DNA of 64,000 bases from NCBI GenBank assembly GCA_016714015.1, contig JADJNZ010000001.1, forward strand, positions 1,178,001-1,242,000, in the 5' to 3' direction. The stretch comes from Gemmatimonadota bacterium (GTDB lineage Bacteria; Gemmatimonadota; Gemmatimonadetes; Gemmatimonadales; Gemmatimonadaceae). The notes under the pieces are model-generated. The model was not told the DNA's origin, did no database searches, and saw only the letters and a program-made list of their open reading frames with translations. The position numbers and the translations under genes are program-made. Shown here piece after piece: positions 17,018 through 25,680 of this stretch. Every line of letters starts with the position of its first letter. Within the stretch, counting starts at the first letter, position 1.

Positions 17018-18691
17018 TCAGCGGACCAGCGGCTTGAACTTGATCCGGTGCGGCTGGTCGGCATCCGCGCCCTTCCGGCGGCGCAGGTCCTCGATGTACT
17101 GGCCGTAGTTCCCCTCGAACCACACCACCTCGGAGTCCCCCTCGAACGCGAGGATGTGCGTCGCGAGGCGGTCGAGGAACCAGCGGTCGTGCGAGATGAC
17201 CACCGCGCACCCGCTGTAGTCCACGAGCGCTTCCTCGAGCGCGCGCAGCGTGTCGACGTCGAGGTCGTTCGTCGGCTCGTCGAGGAGCAGCAGGTTGCCG
17301 CCGCTCAGCACGGTCTTCGCGAGGTGCAGCCGGTTCCGCTCACCGCCCGACATCACGCCGACCTTCTTCTGCTGGTCGGTGCCCTTGAAGTTGAAGGTCG
17401 AGAGGTAGGCGCGCGTGTTCATCTCCTTCTTGCCGACCATGATCTGCTCGTTCCCGCCGCTGATCTCCTCCCACGCGGTCTTGTTGGGATCGAGCGTGCG
17501 CGACTGGTCCACGTAGGCCAGCTGCACCGTCTCGCCGACCTTGAGCTCGCCGCTGTCGGGCTTCTCCTGCCCGGTGATCATGCGGAAGAGCGTGGACTTG
17601 CCCGCGCCGTTGGGCCCGATCACGCCGACGATGCCGCCGCGCGGCAACGAGAAGTCGAGCTTGTCGATGAGCAGCCGGTCCCCGAAGCCCTTGGTGAGCT
17701 TCTTGGCGATCACGACGTCATTGCCGAGGCGCGGCGCCGGCGGGATGATGATCTCGTTCGCGACGATCTTCTCCGCCTGCTCCTCGCCGACCATCTGTTC
17801 GTAGTTCTGCAGGCGGGCCTTGCTCTTGGCCTGCCGCGCGCGCGGCGCCATGCGCACCCACTCGAGCTCGCGGGCCAGCGAGCGCTGGCGCGCCGAGGCG
17901 ACCTTCTCCTCCTGCTGGAGCCGCGTCTTCTTCTGGTCGAGCCAGCCGGAGTAGTTGCCCTCGTACGGTACGCCGCGCCCGCGGTCGAGCTCGAGGATCC
18001 ACTTGGCGACGTTGTCGAGGAAGTAGCGGTCGTGCGTGATCGCCACCACGGTCCCGGGGAAGCTCTCGAGGAAGTGCTCGAGCCACGCCACCGACTCGGC
18101 GTCGAGGTGGTTCGTCGGTTCGTCGAGGAGGAGCATGTCCGGCTCCTCGAGCAGCACGCGGCAGAGCGCCACGCGGCGACGCTCGCCGCCGGAGAGGTTC
18201 TTCACGCTCGCATCGGCCGGCGGGAGGCGGAGCGCATCCATCGCGACCTCGATCTTGTTGTCGAGGTTCCAGAGGTCGTGCGCGTCGATCTGCTCCTGCA
18301 CGCGCCCCTGCTCGTCGATGAGCTTCGTCATCTCCTCATCGCTCATCGGCTCGGCGAACTTGTGCGAGATCTCCTCGAACCGCGTCAGCAGCTTGCGCTG
18401 CGCCGCGACCGCGAGCTCCACGTTGCCACGCACGTCGAGCGACTCGTCGAGCTGCGGCTCCTGCGGCAGGTAGCCGATGCGCGTCCCCTTGTGGGCCCAC
18501 GCCTCGCCCTGGAAGTCCTGGTCCACGCCCGCCATGATCTTCAGCAGCGACGACTTGCCGGCGCCGTTGGGGCCGAGGACGCCGATCTTGGCACCGGGAT
18601 AGAACGACAGCCAGATGTCGTCGAGGATGATGCGCGAAGGGGGGATGACCTTCTTGAGCCCCTTCATGACGTAGATGAACTGTGGTGCCAT
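17018..18691 (-). CDS. ettA: energy-dependent translational throttle protein EttA (ABC-F ATPase)
   Basis: This 557-residue protein is the usual EttA length. It has two ABC domains in tandem, each with Walker A GPNGAGKS, a signature (LSGGERRRVAL; MSGGERNRLHL) and Walker B ending in LLLDEPTN. The linker holds the charged P-site-tRNA-interaction region (DQKKTRLQQEEKVASARQR), and an arm-like stretch interrupts the first domain (AEPMSDEEMTKLIDEQG). In the family, EttA binds the ribosomal E site and couples the first translation steps to the ATP/ADP ratio. The start MAPQFIYVMKGLKK matches family N-termini; the upstream open frame is not conserved-looking. Confidence 0.95.
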   Translation of the reverse strand: MAPQFIYVMKGLKKVIPPSRIILDDIWLSFYPGAKIGVLGPNGAGKSSLLKIMAGVDQDFQGEAWAHKGTRIGYLPQEPQLDESLDVRGNVELAVAAQRKLLTRFEEISHKFAEPMSDEEMTKLIDEQGRVQEQIDAHDLWNLDNKIEVAMDALRLPPADASVKNLSGGERRRVALCRVLLEEPDMLLLDEPTNHLDAESVAWLEHFLESFPGTVVAITHDRYFLDNVAKWILELDRGRGVPYEGNYSGWLDQKKTRLQQEEKVASARQRSLARELEWVRMAPRARQAKSKARLQNYEQMVGEEQAEKIVANEIIIPPAPRLGNDVVIAKKLTKGFGDRLLIDKLDFSLPRGGIVGVIGPNGAGKSTLFRMITGQEKPDSGELKVGETVQLAYVDQSRTLDPNKTAWEEISGGNEQIMVGKKEMNTRAYLSTFNFKGTDQQKKVGVMSGGERNRLHLAKTVLSGGNLLLLDEPTNDLDVDTLRALEEALVDYSGCAVVISHDRWFLDRLATHILAFEGDSEVVWFEGNYGQYIEDLRRRKGADADQPHRIKFKPLVR

Positions 18692-18856
18692 GGACTGCCG
18701 CGGGGAGATGGGAGATGGAGGACGGCGGACGCACGGCAACGCGGAGGGGCGCCAGGGCCCCCCGCTCACCGTTCACGTCTTCTGACTCAAGGTCGGGAAT
18801 CTAGCGTCCCGAGGGGGTCGGAGCAGGCGCCGGAGCGGCTCTCGACCGGGGGCGCG

Positions 18857-18979
18857 TCAGCCGCGCGGCTCGCCGCCGAAGATCACCGCCACCACGCCCA
18901 GCCCCACCACGAGCGGGACCCAGGCATGCACGAAGGCGCTGGAGAGCGCCGGATAGATCGAACGCATGCGGTCGAACAC
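18857..18979 (-). CDS. 40-residue single-pass membrane peptide
   Basis: A short open frame with a ribosome-binding site: GGGAG is followed, after 7 nt, by a GTG start (an internal ATG four codons later is the alternative). The product has a short polar start (VFDRMRSIYPALSS), one 20-residue hydrophobic stretch (VPLVVGLGVVAVIF in its core) and a tail GGEPRG. It lies on the ettA strand, 165 bp upstream, and is divergent from the CcdA-like gene. The hydrophobic profile plus the ribosome-binding site support a real small protein. No homolog is recognised, and function cannot be assigned. Confidence 0.5.
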   Translation of the reverse strand: MFDRMRSIYPALSSAFVHAWVPLVVGLGVVAVIFGGEPRG

Positions 18980-19023
18980 GGAACTGCTCCCGGGAAGGTC
19001 TGGAGGAAGGACGAGCGGAGGGC

Positions 19024-19042
19024 GCTCGGTGTTTCACCGAGC
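19024..19042. promoter_or_regulatory. 8-bp inverted repeat in a divergent spacer
   Basis: GCTCGGTG and CACCGAGC form a perfect stem around loop TTT, between the small membrane peptide and the CcdA-like gene. It may be a structure in an mRNA leader or a protein-binding site. Confidence 0.35.
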
Positions 19043-19067
19043 ATATGCCAAGGCGTACCCCGCAGGC

Positions 19068-19083
19068 GGTGACCACGGTCACC
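19068..19083. promoter_or_regulatory. operator-like palindrome GGTGACC-AC-GGTCACC
   Basis: A perfect 7-2-7 palindrome in the 248-bp divergent spacer upstream of the CcdA-like/thioredoxin-like genes. The size and symmetry fit a dimeric regulator site. No regulator is encoded next to it. Confidence 0.4.
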
Positions 19084-19197
19084 GTCCCACCTGGTCCAGT
19101 ATCGACACCGCCGCCGGTTACGGGAGCGCTTCGGGCGATCCGGGCGTTCATCAAGGGACCGCGCGACTGTCGTTGCGGCTCGTGCCGGGCAAGCTTT

Positions 19198-19222
19198 CAG
19201 CCTTCTTCCTTCCGCCTTCTTC
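19198..19222 (-). repeat. dispersed GAAGG repeat, reverse orientation
   Basis: The complementary strand reads AGAAGAAGGCGGAAGGAAGA then AGGCTG, a copy of the intergenic GAAGG family, directly upstream of the TTG start at 19228. Confidence 0.5.
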
Positions 19223-19227
19223 TCACA

Positions 19228-19944
19228 TTGGACCTGACCCAGATCTCGGCCCAGCTGAGCAGCAGCCCGCTCACCGCCATCCCGCTGGTCTTCCTCGCCG
19301 GCGTGCTGACGTCGCTGACGCCCTGCATCTATCCGATGATCCCCATCACCGCGGCGATCGTCGGCGGCCAGACGGTGGGCGGCGACGCCCCGCCGCGCTG
19401 GCGCACCCTCGCCCTCACCCTCGCGTACGTGCTCGGGCTCGCGACGGTCTACTCGGTGCTCGGGCTCATCGCCGGACTCACGGGGACGATGTTCGGCACC
19501 ATCAGCACCAACCCGTGGCTCTACTTCGCCATGGCGAACCTGCTGGTCCTCTCCGCGCTCATGATGCTCGACGTCATCCCGGTGCGACTCCCCTCGGCGA
19601 TCACGCAACGCGCCGCCACCGCGGGGACCGGGGGCCGCGCCGCGGGTGCCTTCGTGATGGGCTCCATGTCGGGCCTCGTCGCCGCCCCCTGTGGCGCGCC
19701 GGTCATGCTGGCCGTCCTCTCCTGGGTGACCACCACGGGGAGCGCGGCGCTCGGTTTCGTGTATCTCTTCGTGTTCTCCGTCGGGATGTGCGCGCTCCTC
19801 GTGGCCGTCGGGCTCACGAGCGGCTTCGTCTCCCGGCTCCCGCGGGCCGGCGCCTGGATGGTCTGGGTCAAGCGCCTCTTCGCATTCATCATGCTCGGCG
19901 TCGCCGAGTACTATCTCGTCGAGATGGGGAAGCTGCTCATATGA
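19228..19944 (+). CDS. CcdA/DsbD-type transmembrane electron transporter
   Basis: A 238-residue protein with six or more hydrophobic segments. The two conserved redox cysteines of the CcdA/DsbD-beta family are present in their usual proline contexts: LTPCIYPMIP (C33) and AAPCGAPVM (C155). The family carries electrons from cytoplasmic thioredoxin across the membrane. The TTG start is an estimate: it lies directly in front of the first polar stretch, no ribosome-binding site is visible, and an upstream ATG at 19045 would add a non-homologous-looking leader. The gene overlaps the thioredoxin-like gene by ATGA, its likely periplasmic partner. Confidence 0.85.
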   Translation: MDLTQISAQLSSSPLTAIPLVFLAGVLTSLTPCIYPMIPITAAIVGGQTVGGDAPPRWRTLALTLAYVLGLATVYSVLGLIAGLTGTMFGTISTNPWLYFAMANLLVLSALMMLDVIPVRLPSAITQRAATAGTGGRAAGAFVMGSMSGLVAAPCGAPVMLAVLSWVTTTGSAALGFVYLFVFSVGMCALLVAVGLTSGFVSRLPRAGAWMVWVKRLFAFIMLGVAEYYLVEMGKLLI

Positions 19945-20447
19945 AGACGTTCGTCCGCTCGGCCCTCACGGCCCTCGCCGCCGTCGCGCTCCTCGCCGCA
20001 CCCCGCGCGGCATTCGCCCAGCTCGGGATCGACGTCGGCGCCAAGGCGCCCGACGTGGCGCTCGAGACGCTCGACGGCGCGCCGGCACGACTCGCGTCCG
20101 CCTTCGCCGGCAAGCCCGCGGTGATCGAGTTCTGGGCCACCTGGTGCGCGAACTGCCGCCAGCTCGAACCGCAGATCAGCGCGCTGCAGCAGAAGTACGC
20201 CGGCAAGGTCGCCTTCGTCGGCGTCGCGGTGAGCGTGAACCAGTCCCCCGAGCGCGTGCGGCGGTACGTGGCCGAGCACCTCAAGGGCTTCACCCACTTC
20301 TACGACCGCAAGGGCGACGCCGTGGGCGACTACGACGTGCCGGCCACGAGCTACGTGGTCGTGCTCGACCGGAACGGGACGGTGGTCTACACCGGCGTGG
20401 GCGGGGACCAGCAGCTCGAGCCGGCGATCCAGAAGGCGCTCAAGTGA
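19941..20447 (+). CDS. periplasmic TlpA-like thioredoxin-fold protein
   Basis: A 168-residue protein with a signal peptide (ALAAVALLAAPRAAFAQ) and a thioredoxin fold. The active site is ATWCANCRQ (C69, C72), followed by LEPQISALQQKY, and the cis-proline loop is VPATSYVVVL. ATG overlaps the upstream stop (ATGA). With the CcdA-like transporter next door it most likely forms a reducing relay for periplasmic disulfides or cytochrome c maturation. The WCANC motif is closer to DsbD-gamma/TlpA types than to oxidising DsbA. Confidence 0.87.
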   Translation: MKTFVRSALTALAAVALLAAPRAAFAQLGIDVGAKAPDVALETLDGAPARLASAFAGKPAVIEFWATWCANCRQLEPQISALQQKYAGKVAFVGVAVSVNQSPERVRRYVAEHLKGFTHFYDRKGDAVGDYDVPATSYVVVLDRNGTVVYTGVGGDQQLEPAIQKALK

Positions 20448-21364
20448 GCCAGGTGAACGCGCGCATCCCGGCGCCCGCGCCGCGCGCGAAGGTCTGGATG
20501 CTCGTCGTGCCGCTGGTGATCGCGATCGGCGCGTACGTCGCGGCGATGGTCTACATGAAGGTGAACGAGACGGCGTTCGTGTATCACCCCACCGAGTATG
20601 GCGGCCGCGGCATGGTGGAGCCCGCCGCCGACCTTCGCGTGGAGGCGACGCGCGTGCGAGGCGCGGACTCGCTCGACCTCGTCACCTGGCTCATCCCGCC
20701 CAAGGACAGCCTGACGCCGAGCAGCCTCTGGATCCTCGTCTGCCACGGCAACGCGGGGAACATCTCACTCCCGCTGCGCCAGCAGTGGTCGCGCGCCCTG
20801 CTCGCCGAGGGCGTCGGGATCGTCTCGTTCGACTACCGCGGCTACGGCGCGAGTGATGATGGTCCGCTCGACGAGGAAGCGCTCTACCGCGACGCGCGGG
20901 CGGTCTACGACTGGATGACCGGCGCGCGCGGCATCGACCCGCAGCACATCGTCATCTACGGGCACTCGCTCGGCTCCGGCGTCGCCTCGCATCTCGCGGC
21001 GCGCGTCGAGGCGGCGGGGCTGATCCTCGAGGGCGGCTACACCTCGGTGCCCGACGTCGGCCAGGAACGTTTTCCGTGGTTGCCCGTGCGCCTGTTGGCC
21101 GCGGAGCGGTTCGCGACCATCGAACGGCTCGACTCGATCGCGATGCCGAAGCTCATCATGCACGCCAACGACGACCAGGTGATCGCGTTCGCCTTCAGCC
21201 AGCGGCTCTTCGAGGCCGCACCGCCGCCGAAGGAGTTCGTCGCGCTCACCGGTGGGCACGACCGCGCGTTCGCGGCGGACTCGGCGACCTACTTCGGGGC
21301 GATCGGGAAGTGGCTGCGCGGGATCGCGGCGGTGGACGTGGAGTCGCCCGGCCCGCCGAACTGA
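20444..21364 (+). CDS. membrane-anchored alpha/beta hydrolase
   Basis: A 306-residue protein. Its GTG start overlaps the stop of the thioredoxin-like gene (GTGA). An N-terminal anchor (WMLVVPLVIAIGAYVAAMVYM, about residues 14-34) is followed by a hydrolase domain: oxyanion segment VCHGNAGN, DYRGYGASD, nucleophile GHSLGSG (S175), an acid in HANDDQV and histidine in TGGHDRAF. This is the BEM46/ABHD13-like subgroup, whose substrates are poorly defined. It is the last gene of a three-gene overlapping operon with the redox pair. Confidence 0.85.
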   Translation: MSQVNARIPAPAPRAKVWMLVVPLVIAIGAYVAAMVYMKVNETAFVYHPTEYGGRGMVEPAADLRVEATRVRGADSLDLVTWLIPPKDSLTPSSLWILVCHGNAGNISLPLRQQWSRALLAEGVGIVSFDYRGYGASDDGPLDEEALYRDARAVYDWMTGARGIDPQHIVIYGHSLGSGVASHLAARVEAAGLILEGGYTSVPDVGQERFPWLPVRLLAAERFATIERLDSIAMPKLIMHANDDQVIAFAFSQRLFEAAPPPKEFVALTGGHDRAFAADSATYFGAIGKWLRGIAAVDVESPGPPN

Positions 21365-21385
21365 GCGCGGGCGATCGGCGTTCGC

Positions 21386-22297
21386 TCAGCGCGCGAGCAG
21401 CGACCGGATCGCCGAGACGATCGCCGGGAACGCCGCCGTGGCCGGCGACATCAGCTCGTGATGTCCGAGTCCGTCGAGCACGACCAACTCGAACGCGCTC
21501 CCCGCGGCCCGCGCCGCGGCCTCGTGCTTGGCGAGCGCGGCCGCCGGCATCACGAGGTCGCGTGACCCGGTGATCTGCACGTGCGGCACGGGGAACGGCA
21601 TCAACGCCACCGGGGAGGCCGCGGCATAACGCTCCGGGACCGCCTCGGGTGTGCCACCGAGCAGCGGATCGACCACATCGCCGCAGGTGTTCGACGAATA
21701 GGTGCGGAAGTCGGCGAGGTCCGCGATGCCCGCCAGCGCGACCGCGCCCTTGAGGGCGATCGGGTCCGGGCGCGCGATGGGGCTCGACGCCGGCACGCGC
21801 GAGGCGCCCGCGAGCCACATCGCGAGCTGGCCTCCCGCCGAGTGGCCGATCGCGACCACGCGGGCAAGATCGAGCGGATGGGTCGTCGCGAGTGCGCGCA
21901 CCGCGTCCGCGGCGCGTCCGACGTCGATGAAGGTGTTGGGCCAGCCGCCCCCCGCATCTCCCATCCGGCGATACTCGATGTTCCAAGTCGCGAAGCCCGC
22001 GTCGCGCAGCGCGTCGGCGAGCGCGGTGCTGTTCTGCACGCCGTAGCGCGAGAGCCAGCAGCCGCCGTGCACGACGATCACGACGGGGAACGGGCCCGCG
22101 CCCTCCGGGAGGCGGAGATCGCCGAAGTGCAGCGCCTCGGGTCCGTAGGGAATGCGCGCCGTCGCCGGCTTCGCGGGCAGGGCGTCTATGTCGCTCGAAC
22201 GGAGCATGCGGGTCTGGGCCTCGGACGTGGACGCCGACAGGAGGAGCGCGGCGAGCGCGATGCGCAGCTTCAGGAGCACTTTCATGCGCACCTTCAT
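21386..22297 (-). CDS. secreted alpha/beta hydrolase (carboxylesterase/lipase type)
   Basis: A 303-residue protein. The ATG overlaps the stop of the RNA-ligase-like gene (ATGA); a second ATG 12 bp further in is possible. After a signal peptide (RIALAALLLSASTSEAQ) come VVHGGCW (oxyanion HGG motif), GHSAGG with nucleophile S153, an acid in GSRDLVMPA and histidine in GLGHHEL. The HGG-GxSxGG combination is that of the hormone-sensitive-lipase/BD-FAE-like group of small-ester hydrolases. It is the last gene of a coupled trio with the PAP2 and RNA-ligase-like genes. Confidence 0.85.
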   Translation of the reverse strand: MKVRMKVLLKLRIALAALLLSASTSEAQTRMLRSSDIDALPAKPATARIPYGPEALHFGDLRLPEGAGPFPVVIVVHGGCWLSRYGVQNSTALADALRDAGFATWNIEYRRMGDAGGGWPNTFIDVGRAADAVRALATTHPLDLARVVAIGHSAGGQLAMWLAGASRVPASSPIARPDPIALKGAVALAGIADLADFRTYSSNTCGDVVDPLLGGTPEAVPERYAAASPVALMPFPVPHVQITGSRDLVMPAAALAKHEAAARAAGSAFELVVLDGLGHHELMSPATAAFPAIVSAIRSLLAR

Positions 22298-22830
22298 GCG
22301 GGACGCTCGCCGAGTTTCGCCTTGAAGAGGAGCTTCGGCTTCTGCGGGTCCTTCGTGTGATAGACGCACAGCGTGTGCACGCGGAACGGCTCGGGCTCAC
22401 GGATGCGCAGCATCGCCTTCACCTTCTCCGGCGTGAGCGTCGGCCAGAGGCTCAGCGTGCAGTGCGGCGTGAAGGGGTACTTCGCGGGGAGGAAGCGGAG
22501 TCCGGAGTTGCGCAACTTCTCGTGCAGCTCGCGCAGCGGGCCGTGCGGGTCGAGGCGCAACGAGACGATCTCGCGCATGACGAAGCGCTCCGGCGGGCCG
22601 AAGGCGAGCGTGAACGGCTGCGTCCCCGCGGCGACGGGGAGGATCCGCGCCTTCAGCTCCACGAGCGACGTGTCCGGCGACACCGGCCCGGAGCCCGACG
22701 AGCCGATGATGGTCACGTGCGGCGGCAGGAAGTTCGCCATCTTGGGATCGAAGGCGAGCTGGTGCGCGTGCACGCGGGCGGCGAGCTCCCCTTCGAGCTC
22801 GGTCGTGATGAAGACGCCGTCTACCGCCAC
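22294..22830 (-). CDS. 2'-5' RNA ligase / cyclic phosphodiesterase superfamily protein
   Basis: A 178-residue protein carrying both HxT motifs of the superfamily, HVT at 38-40 and HCT at 123-125. The spacing matches LigT-like enzymes, which act on 2',3'-cyclic phosphates or 2'-5' bonds in RNA. The GTG start overlaps the last 10 bases of the PAP2 gene; a longer N-terminus would run through that gene in another frame. The substrate here is unknown. Confidence 0.8.
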   Translation of the reverse strand: MAVDGVFITTELEGELAARVHAHQLAFDPKMANFLPPHVTIIGSSGSGPVSPDTSLVELKARILPVAAGTQPFTLAFGPPERFVMREIVSLRLDPHGPLRELHEKLRNSGLRFLPAKYPFTPHCTLSLWPTLTPEKVKAMLRIREPEPFRVHTLCVYHTKDPQKPKLLFKAKLGERPA

Positions 22831-23669
22831 GCGAGCGTCGCTCCCACGAGGGTGCGGCCCTGCGGCCCCTGCACCACGAGCGGCGACATCCCGCCGAGCA
22901 CCGTGGCGTCGATCCGGTTGTCGGGGCGCGTGCGGTGCCAGCGCGCGACCGCCCATCCGCTCGCCATCCCGATGGCGGCGCCCATGGTCACGTCGCTCAG
23001 CCAGTGGGCATCGCTGTGCATCCGCGCGTAGGCGGTCACGCCCGCCAGCGCGAAGGTCGTCGTGCCGACGAGTCGCGCGCGCGCGGGCGCGCGGTGCAGC
23101 ACCTCGCTCGTCACCGCCGCCGCGAAGGCGAACGCCGCCGTCGAGTGGCCGGACGGGAACGACTCGTGGTCGTTGTCCCAGCCACGCCCGAACTCCACGT
23201 TCCATGGATCGAGCGAATCGACCCGCGGGCGGGCGCGCCCGAAGCCGGCCTTGAGCGCCTTGGTGATGAGCCCCGAGACGGTGATCGCCTCGACGGCGCG
23301 GAACCCCACCACCGTCGCCGTGGGACGGCCCGCGGCGCGTCCGCCGGCCCACAGCCCCGCGCCCGTGAGGAGGGAGACGCTGCCGCCCCAGGCGTTCCCC
23401 ACGTCGGCGAGCGTGCCAAGAGTCCCGTTCGCCTGGGCGCCGGCCGACCGGACCCGTGCGCGCACCGAGAGATCGCTCCGCTGCGCGAGGACGGCGAGTC
23501 CGGCGCCGACCCCGAGCACCAGCAGGTCCCCGCGCGTCACGAGCGGCGCGGGGCGGACCGCAACGTCCTGCGCACCGCCCTTCGCGACCTCCTGCGCCCC
23601 CGCACTCGCGCGCGGCAGCGCGAGCGCGACCAGCAACGGGAGTACCGGGAGGGAGCGAAAGCGGAACAT
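22821..23669 (-). CDS. PAP2-family membrane phosphatase
   Basis: A 282-residue protein. All three PAP2 phosphatase motifs are visible: KAGFGRARPR, SFPSGHSTAAFAFA and RMHSDAHWLSDV, the last holding the catalytic His and the Asp. Several hydrophobic segments and an N-terminal signal or anchor (LPLLVALALPRASAGAQ) place the active site on the periplasmic side. Likely substrates are lipid phosphates such as undecaprenyl diphosphate or phosphatidate. It is the first gene of the trio, with the RNA-ligase-like gene overlapping its end. Confidence 0.88.
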   Translation of the reverse strand: MFRFRSLPVLPLLVALALPRASAGAQEVAKGGAQDVAVRPAPLVTRGDLLVLGVGAGLAVLAQRSDLSVRARVRSAGAQANGTLGTLADVGNAWGGSVSLLTGAGLWAGGRAAGRPTATVVGFRAVEAITVSGLITKALKAGFGRARPRVDSLDPWNVEFGRGWDNDHESFPSGHSTAAFAFAAAVTSEVLHRAPARARLVGTTTFALAGVTAYARMHSDAHWLSDVTMGAAIGMASGWAVARWHRTRPDNRIDATVLGGMSPLVVQGPQGRTLVGATLAWR

Positions 23670-23722
23670 GGACCATAGTTTAGCAGAAGTCGAAGGCGTC
23701 TGGAGCACCGTGCGGCCCGGCC

Positions 23723-23751
23723 CCTTCACCCTTCCTCCTTCAGCCTTCATC
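23723..23751 (-). repeat. dispersed GAAGG repeat, reverse orientation
   Basis: The complementary strand reads CGATGAAGGCTGAAGGAGGA then AGGGTGAAG. It lies in the divergent spacer between the PAP2 gene and the GNAT gene, ending 7 bp before the GTG start. Confidence 0.55.
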
Positions 23752-23758
23752 GTTCGTC

Positions 23759-24532
23759 GTGCTCATCCGCGACTTCGAATCCCACGCCGACCGCGCCCAG
23801 TGCGTCGCGCTCCAGGAACTCACCTGGGGGAAGGACTTCACCGAGAAGATCCCGGCGGCGATGCTCCTCGTCGCGCAGAAGACCGGCGGCGTCTGCGCCG
23901 GCGCCTTCGACGACGACGGTCGCATGCTCGGCTACGTCTTCGGCGTCACCGGCGTGAAGGACGGCAAGCTCATGCACTGGTCCGACATGCTCGCCGTGCG
24001 CCCCGAGGCGCAGGGGCGCGACATCGGCGTGCGGCTCAAGACCTGGCAGCGCGACAAGTGCCGCGCGCTGGGGATCGAGACCATCTACTGGACGTACGAC
24101 CCGCTCGTCGCGCGCAACGGCCACCTGAACCTCAACAAGATGGGCGGCCGCGTGGACGAGTACGTCGAGGCGATGTACGGCGACGCCACCAACTCGCCGC
24201 TTCAGGGCGACATGCCGACCGACCGGTTCGTGATCGCTTGGCCGGTCGATCCGGCGCGCGGCGCGGCGGGGCTCGACGCGCTCCCTGCCGACCTCCCGCT
24301 CGCGGTCGGTCACGATGCGGCCGAAGGAACGCTTGTCGGCGCGCCGAACGTGGGCGTGCGCGTCCCGCGCGACATCACGGCGCTCGCCGCCGCCGACCTG
24401 GCCGCGGCGCGCCGTTGGCGCTTCGCCACGCGCCGCGCCTTCACGCACTACCTCCCGCGCGGGTACCACGTGCGCGGGTTCGTCGCCGATCCCGACGGCG
24501 GCACCTACCTGCTCACGCGCCGCGACGCCTGA
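23759..24532 (+). CDS. GNAT acyltransferase, probable succinyl-CoA:D-amino acid N-succinyltransferase
   Basis: A 257-residue protein with an N-terminal GNAT domain (about 1-150): VLIRDFESHADRAQC, strand beta-4 LMHWSDMLAVRPEAQGRDIG with the acetyl-CoA loop, and YWTYDPLVARNGHLN. The C-terminal 100 residues (VRVPRDITALAAADLAAAR, then GYHVRGFVADP) are the extra domain seen in homologs that sit next to MenC-like genes. In characterised clusters of this layout the GNAT succinylates D-amino acids, a racemase epimerises the product, and an M20 hydrolase removes succinate. The first part is seen, the specific substrate is inferred from context. Confidence 0.8.
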   Translation: MLIRDFESHADRAQCVALQELTWGKDFTEKIPAAMLLVAQKTGGVCAGAFDDDGRMLGYVFGVTGVKDGKLMHWSDMLAVRPEAQGRDIGVRLKTWQRDKCRALGIETIYWTYDPLVARNGHLNLNKMGGRVDEYVEAMYGDATNSPLQGDMPTDRFVIAWPVDPARGAAGLDALPADLPLAVGHDAAEGTLVGAPNVGVRVPRDITALAAADLAAARRWRFATRRAFTHYLPRGYHVRGFVADPDGGTYLLTRRDA

Positions 24533-24555
24533 TCGCGCCTCCCATCCCCACGCGC

Positions 24556-25680
24556 ATGTTCACGATCGACCGCATCGTCCTCCGCGAGATCCGCCTCACG
24601 CTCCGCGAACCGTTCCGCATCTCCTCCGGCGTGATGCAGGAGCGGCGCATCCTGCTCTGCGAGCTCCATGACCGCGATGGGGCGCAGACCTGGAGCGAGT
24701 GCGTCGTCGACGACGAACCGAACTACTCGCCCGAGACGCTCGACACCGCTTGGCCGACGATCGTGCGCGTGCTCGCGCCGCGTCTCCTCGGGCGCACGGT
24801 CGATGCGCCGAGTGACGTCCACGACCTGCTCGACAAGGATGTCCGCGGCCACAACATGGCGAAGGCCGCCCTCGAGATGGGCTGCTGGGGGCTCGCCGCG
24901 ACGCAGGCCGGGCTCCCGCTCTCCCGGATGATCGGCGGGACGCGCGAGTCGATCGCCACCGGCATCTCCCTCGGCATCCAGCGCGACGTGCACGCGCTCA
25001 TCGCCAAGGCCGAGGAGTCCATCGCCGCCGGGTACCAGAAGGTGAAGATCAAGATCGCGCCCGGCCATGACGTCGACTGGGTGCGCGCCGTGCGCACCGC
25101 CGTCGGCGAGGAGGCGCACCTCATGGCCGACGCCAACAACGCCTACACCCTCGCCGACGCCGACCGCCTCGCGCAGCTCGACGACCTCGGCCTCATGATG
25201 ATCGAGCAGCCGCTCGCGTGGGACGACCTCGTGCGCCATGCGGCGCTGCAGAAGCGGCTCCGCACCCCGCTCTGCCTCGACGAGTCGATCACCTCGCTCG
25301 ACCGGGCGCAGGACATGGTGACGCTGAACGCGGGGCGCATCATCAACATCAAGCCCGGCCGCGTCGGCGGCTTCGCCCAGTCGATCGCCATCCACGACTA
25401 CTGCGAGAGCATGGGGATCCCCGTCTGGTGCGGCGGGATGCTCGAGAGCGGCATCGGGCGCGCCTACAACGTCGCGCTCGCCTCGCTCCCGAACTTCACG
25501 CTCCCCGGCGACCTCTCGCCGAGCGCGCGCTACTGGGCCAAGGACGTCGTCGCGCCCGAGTGGACGATGGACGCGCACGGGATGGTGAAGGTCCCGCTCG
25601 ACCAGCCGGGGATCGGCATCGAGGTCGATCGCGCGCACATCGACCGCATCACCGTGCGCACCGAGGAGCTGCGGGCGTGA
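24556..25680 (+). CDS. menC: o-succinylbenzoate synthase / N-succinylamino acid racemase (enolase superfamily)
   Basis: A 374-residue protein of the MenC/NSAR family. The catalytic set is complete: KxK (K164, K166) in QKVKIKI, metal ligands D192 (MADANNA), E217 (MIEQPL) and D242 (CLDESI), and the opposite-face lysine K266 (NIKPGR). The length matches the dual-function Firmicutes/Deinococcus-type enzymes rather than the shorter E. coli MenC. No other menaquinone gene is present, whereas a GNAT lies upstream and an M20 hydrolase overlaps downstream (GTGA). Racemisation of N-succinyl amino acids is therefore more likely, though a menaquinone role cannot be excluded. Confidence 0.87.
   Translation: MFTIDRIVLREIRLTLREPFRISSGVMQERRILLCELHDRDGAQTWSECVVDDEPNYSPETLDTAWPTIVRVLAPRLLGRTVDAPSDVHDLLDKDVRGHNMAKAALEMGCWGLAATQAGLPLSRMIGGTRESIATGISLGIQRDVHALIAKAEESIAAGYQKVKIKIAPGHDVDWVRAVRTAVGEEAHLMADANNAYTLADADRLAQLDDLGLMMIEQPLAWDDLVRHAALQKRLRTPLCLDESITSLDRAQDMVTLNAGRIINIKPGRVGGFAQSIAIHDYCESMGIPVWCGGMLESGIGRAYNVALASLPNFTLPGDLSPSARYWAKDVVAPEWTMDAHGMVKVPLDQPGIGIEVDRAHIDRITVRTEELRA

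Noticed and set aside
24556..25680. Assignment to menaquinone biosynthesis only
   Set aside because: No other men gene is nearby and the flanking GNAT and M20 genes match the N-succinyl amino acid route; kept as an alternative.
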